Made by a program: the position numbers and the translations under genes
The notes under the pieces: model-generated
Database searches by the model: none
What the model was told of the DNA's origin: nothing
What the model saw: only the letters and a program-made list of their open reading frames with translations
Assembly: GCA_025531455.1 (NCBI GenBank)
Contig: JAMYHL010000004.1
Coordinates: forward strand, 558,001 to 622,000
Direction of reading: 5' to 3'
From: Apiotrichum sp. Y4204
Lineage: Eukaryota > Basidiomycota > Tremellomycetes > Trichosporonales > Trichosporonaceae
DNA length: 64,000 nt
Part shown: positions 60,186 through 64,000 of the stretch, in pieces
Layout of the letters: each line of letters begins with the position of its first letter
How positions within the stretch are numbered: position 1 is the first letter of the stretch

Positions 60186-60620
60186 TGTTTTTGCTCCTCC
60201 TCACCCCTCCTGCCCTGAATCCCAACCCCTGGAAAGCTGGAAACCATGCGCGGGCACTTGAGGCAGCGCTCGAAGTTCGAGCAGATCTAACGCGTACCAG
60301 CAGTTCATGCAGTCCAGCAATGTGCAATGCACGGCTTGCACCCCCGCCGCTCACGCCTACAGGTAGACGACGGTGCTCGTCCGCGCGCTGCGCTGTCGGG
60401 TGTCCCTTCCACAGGAACGCATCCTGAAATCGTGTGCCACACAAGCCAAACTCAGATGAGAACGAGTTTACATGTTTCAAGCGCTTGTCTATTTGATCGT
60501 GCCAAGCAACAAGGACTTCCATGCTGCTCTTGGCCTGTTCGGCCTATCCGCACTCCCATGAGCCCTACCGTGCCTCTCGTACTTGAGAAAAAGGTGCTCT
60601 CGCGATCCGAAGACCGCGAC

Positions 60621-60711
60621 TGATCACTGACAGGCTCGAACTGCCGACCCCCGCATACCGACACGCGTCTGCGTATTAGTACGATGCTCTAACCAACTGA
60701 GCTAAGCGACC
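60621..60711 (-). tRNA. tRNA-Ile(AAT) with intron
   Basis: Read on the minus strand: acceptor GGTCGCT with AGTGATC, D-arm GCTCAGTTGGTTAGAGC, anticodon loop CT-AAT-AC with a short intron of about 15-17 bases, T-arm GGCAGTTCGAGCCTGTC. The AAT anticodon is at 60677-60675. Several G-T pairs occur in the stems but all stems close. Confidence 0.8.
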
Positions 60712-60958
60712 ATGTGTGAGCGGCGATCCAGTGCCGTCATCGCCGGCGTCGGGCTAGAGAGAAGTGACACAAGACGCGTGTGTCGATGGAAGCGGCAAGA
60801 GTGTCGTCAAGACAATTTGGCAGTCCGCCCATACACTCCCCCTTAGCCTCTCTAAGCACTAACGTGGGCCTAGCCCGTTGCGCGTTGGATCCATCGCAAA
60901 TAGCCCGGCGATTACCGCCGACAGGCGCGGCGATCAGCGCTGGCGAGCGAGCACCGTA

Positions 60959-61047
60959 GGGCGTGTAGCTCAGTTGGTAGAGCGTGTCATTAGCAGGATC
61001 CAACTCCTATCTTGACAAGGTCTTTGGTTCGATTCCTAACTCGTCCA
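60959..61047 (+). tRNA. tRNA-Ala(AGC) with intron, stems partly mismatched
   Basis: Acceptor GGGCGTG, D-arm GCTCAGTTGGTAGAGC, anticodon stem TGTCA/TGACA with loop TT-AGC-A (anticodon 60992-60994) followed by a 16-base intron, T-loop TTCGATT, then TCGTCC-A. One mismatch lies in the acceptor stem (T-T) and one in the T-stem. A T-run at 61049-61053 is the terminator. It could be a functional outlier or a decaying copy. Confidence 0.68.
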
Positions 61048-61716
61048 CTTTTTGAGCTGGGGGAGGGTGTGGGGAGCGTGGAAATGGCGCCGGATGAGGG
61101 CGAAGTATCTGGGGGTCGAAGAGGAGAAGAGATCGGGCGGAAAGGAGGCGATCGAGGTGGAGAGATTTCGAGAGACGAGGGGAACTCCCGGGCGTAAATG
61201 AGCTGATCTGCTGCTGATCCCTGGAGTAGCTTCATGCAGTATGCAGTAGAAGGTCGTAGATGGGCGACCCCGCAGGGCTGGCCGATGCCTCATCAATGGT
61301 ACCCAGTCAGTTCGCACTTGCACGAGCCAATCGACGGTTGTCGCTCTAGCGTCTGTGGCAATGGAAACCACAAACAATCATGGCGACGGCCAAGTCCTCC
61401 ACAGCTGCACTGAAGATGCAACGCGGAAAAGCTGAAACTGGAATCCTGCAGCACAAGACCGCCACCCCGAACAGTGCAGACCATCTCCGAGATAAGTGTC
61501 ATGCCAGCTTGCCAAGGGATTATCAGTCAGTGGCGATTCCTGAGCCCAGCTGGAATGTTCGCTGGGCTCCTGGTCAACATGATCAGTACCCTCCGGTTCT
61601 CATCTCCCCGCCAAGCAAATATCAGTGCTCCACAGAACTTGCTAGAGCAACACCCGTGCATGGCTGCATGAAGAATACAAGGCTACCGAATCCACTCCCA
61701 AATGTGCGAGAGAGAA
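61048..61716. other. Intergenic region after the tRNA group
   Basis: About 670 bases downstream of tRNA-Ala and of RPL36 (opposite strand). No supported gene. Confidence 0.55.
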
Positions 61717-62509
61717 TTAGTGGCCGGCCTGGCGACGCTGCTCCTGGATGATGGTGGAGAGCTCCTCGACCTTGCGCTTGGAGCGGAGGAGGGTGCCGAG
61801 CTGGAGATGTCAGCAGCAGCCCAAAGGTAGAGTGATAACGTCCTCGCAGACGCGAGAGCCCAACTTACACGCTTCTTGGTGAGCTTCTTGGCCTTCTTGT
61901 CCTTCGAGTTACGGAGGAGCTCCATCACGCGCTTCTCGTAGGGCGAGAAGCCGGCAACCTCGCGGATGATCGACTTGACGAAGATCTTCTTCTCACTGCG
62001 GGTTAGTCATGTTGAACCCTGGCGTGACATGAGGGCTGGGGACACTGAGGCAGCACAACAGGGAAAGCAGCAACACAGCGACACCAGATCCACGACCAGA
62101 CGGGGCGTCTCAAAACATCGCTTTACAGCTCGGCGGAGCAGGCAGTAGCCCTCTGGTATGCGGGGGTGATGACAGGCCTGATGGACTATTTGTAGTCCAG
62201 CAGAGACATCAAAACTTCTCCACGCAGTCCCATTGTCCAGCTCCAGTTCGCTTCGCCGCGAGTTCATCGATGTCCGGTCTTCGCCATCTGCTCGCGGTAT
62301 CTGGTCGTGTGTCCTCGGTGCTGCGCGGTCTTCCTGCTCCATCCGCACGACCATCTGCCCTTCCTGCTGCGCTTCTCTGTCCCTCCCAGCCAGTTCTATT
62401 CGCCCACTCACGTCTTGACACCCTTCTTGTGCGAAGGCTTGACCGCCTTGGGGATGACGGTGGTGGGGTAGCCCTTGTTGAGGCCGGTGCGGAGGTTCGA
62501 GCGGGCCAT
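61717..62509 (-). CDS. RPL36: Ribosomal protein eL36 (60S)
   Basis: Exons 62509-62412, 61995-61869 and 61800-61717 give 102 aa, the normal length. The N-terminus reads [17 protein letters not shown] and KPSHKKGVK; after a long intron (416 bases) come [16 protein letters not shown] and [15 protein letters not shown], then [15 protein letters not shown] with the end QRRQAGH. All are hallmarks of eL36, a basic protein on the 60S surface. The long first intron is typical of ribosomal-protein genes. Confidence 0.95.
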
Positions 62510-64000
62510 TTCGGTCTGGATGTGGAAAGCAAATTTCGGCGCGGAGGAGAGAGATTCAAACGAAGATAAAGTCGGGAGGGAGGGCAACGACAGGGTAGCC
62601 AGTGTGGGTCGACAAGGAGAGGGGATCGCGGCAAGACGGCAAGACGGCAAGACGGCAAGACGACCAAGTCCAAATTTCCACCAGAACACAACAGAGAAAC
62701 GGATCGCGGATCGGACAACGGAGACGCGGAGTAACGAGTGACAAGTAACGGTATCGGGGACGGACGGCAAGAGCGGAACGCTAGGTCAGCATGTCTCCTG
62801 GAGGCTGCGGGGGCGGCACGCACGACTTTTTGGGGTTGACGGATGGAGAAGACCTAGGCTTTGTCGATGTCGAGACGTGCAGCGCGAGCGAGCGAGCACC
62901 TCTGCGTACCGCCCAGCACCCACAGCCAGCCAGCCCGAGAGGGTGAGCCAGCCCGCCAGCCAGCCGAGTCCCTTCAGCCAGGACTCCACCAACCACCGGC
63001 TGGGACAGTCTGGCCACCCAGTCCTCTGCCAGACTGTGCCCCTTTCGACCAGAGTGGTGGCTCTTGCATCCTGGCCGGTCATTTTGGTGCGTGCAAAACT
63101 GTTCCGGCGTTTCGGCATTTCAATGTGGCGAAATTGAAAAGCAGTGAGTCCTTGGTGTTACATAAAGCAACAACACGTGACCAGAGGACTAAATACCCCC
63201 GCGAGACTCTGCCGAAGTCAACACACCGACTTTGTGGTCCGCTCGCGCCGCTCGCACCGGCTCGCACCGTCCGTAGCATATAAATACCAGAGACGCGGCA
63301 TGTCATGAAAAACCATTCGCAAATCCGACCTACCAAGGCTCCGCTCACTCTCAAAAAACCCACTACGGAGACTACATGGCCGTTGGATAAGATACAAGCC
63401 CGTTAAAATGCGTCTGCATCGCAGCGGCTGGGTGTGCGTCTCTAGCACATCCCTCCGGATCTGGCGTTTCGCTTAGGGCACACATTTCTTTCATTTTTCT
63501 TTCTTTCTTTTGTGTGTATGTATGATGATTCTGTCAATGCTGTGTATCCCTCTCTCTTAGAACTCCGAGCTAGTCTCGCTTGCACGACCGGAACTGGAAG
63601 AGCTCAACTTGAGCAGTTTGGTGTCCTTAGGTGCGACCTTTCGTGCTTCGCTATTTCGTCGCACTTCAGAGCGAGCCCGGAGGGCATGCCGGGCATGGAC
63701 GCAAGAGCATGGACAGGCCAGCCTGACCAGACTTGTGCTGCTTTGTCCAGACAGCTGCAATCCGTTCGTCGGCGTCTGTGTCACGGTAGAACTTTGCATC
63801 TCTCAGGCGGACAGAATAATCTGCCTCAATGCAAGAGGTATTCATTACCTGGGGGGTTCACTTCAGAGTTCTGAGGTCGTGCCTGAGTCCTCACTGTTCG
63901 AGAAGCCCACTGTCCGAGAAGGGTGTTCGGATGATCGGAACCTAATATGTCTACATCGCTATAAGCTATATAATCTATACGAACGCGACGACGGTGACAA
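62510..64000. other. Terminal intergenic region with repeats, no assigned gene
   Basis: About 1.5 kb to the window end. Stuttered CAGC/AGCC-rich sequence covers about 62920-62965. Minus-strand frames around 63545-63840 include protein-like stretches (DAKFYRDTDADERIAAVWTK; later RASETSSEF before a stop), but no consistent joining was found, so no gene is called. Confidence 0.4.
62630..62661 (+). repeat. 8-bp tandem repeat upstream of RPL36
   Basis: The unit GGCAAGAC occurs four times without change, about 120 bases upstream of the RPL36 start. A simple slippage repeat; a regulatory role is not supported. Confidence 0.9.

Noticed and set aside
62150..62230. Box C/D-like GTGATGA and CTGA in RPL36 intron 1
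   Set aside because: They are on the plus strand while the host gene is on the minus strand, and the spacing does not fit a snoRNA.

Overview
The window is nuclear DNA of a basidiomycete yeast, most likely a tremellomycete of the Trichosporonales type. Evidence: almost every gene is split by many very short introns (commonly 32-50 nt) with GTGAGT/GTAAGT-like donors and CTGAC or CTAAC branch sites a few bases before CAG; coding sequence is GC-rich with C/G third positions; and the gene set is eukaryotic (ESCRT, SNARE, peroxisome import, Pol III, kinetochore kinase). The taxon is inferred from style, not proven. I joined exons by hand from splice motifs, phase and protein logic; every reported CDS closes in frame.

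Layout. 0-12 kb: the 3' part of an unrecognised Cys-rich protein, HSE1 (ESCRT-0), a beta-lactamase-fold serine hydrolase, a monocarboxylate-type MFS transporter, tRNA-Ser and a small two-helix membrane protein. 12-21 kb: a large unrecognised membrane protein (minus), a hemerythrin-domain protein and a Kre9/Knh1-like GPI protein, separated by about 2 kb non-coding stretches. 21-26 kb: an accessory-looking trio of CmcJ/AsaB-like oxygenase, Zn2Cys6 regulator and DHA1-type exporter. 27-31 kb: an 18-intron sterol-glucosyltransferase-like gene. 31-48 kb: a dense housekeeping block: PEX5, TLG2, VMA12, an otubain-like OTU protease, a VOC protein, RRP7, a phospholipase/carboxylesterase-like protein, RPC11 and HEM25. 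48-55 kb: INCENP (SLI15) and a haspin kinase in divergent orientation, then a CREG/PPOX-like protein. 55-64 kb: RPS24, a gene-poor interval, three intron-bearing tRNA genes (Arg, Ile, Ala) and RPL36.

How the genes relate. Most neighbours are unrelated housekeeping genes. Two groups could be functional units: the oxygenase-regulator-exporter trio at 21.4-25.9 kb, which has the make-up of a small metabolite or detoxification cluster, and INCENP next to haspin, two partners of the same centromere signalling pathway sharing one 0.9 kb intergenic region. Other points of interest are micro-exons (9 nt in haspin, 6 nt in RPC11, a possible 4 nt exon in the CREG-like gene), a repeated motif at the starts of three successive exons and a VPS13-like tail in the glycosyltransferase, and a hydrolase whose nucleophile elbow lacks serine.

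No CRISPR array, insertion sequence, intact transposon or viral gene was seen.
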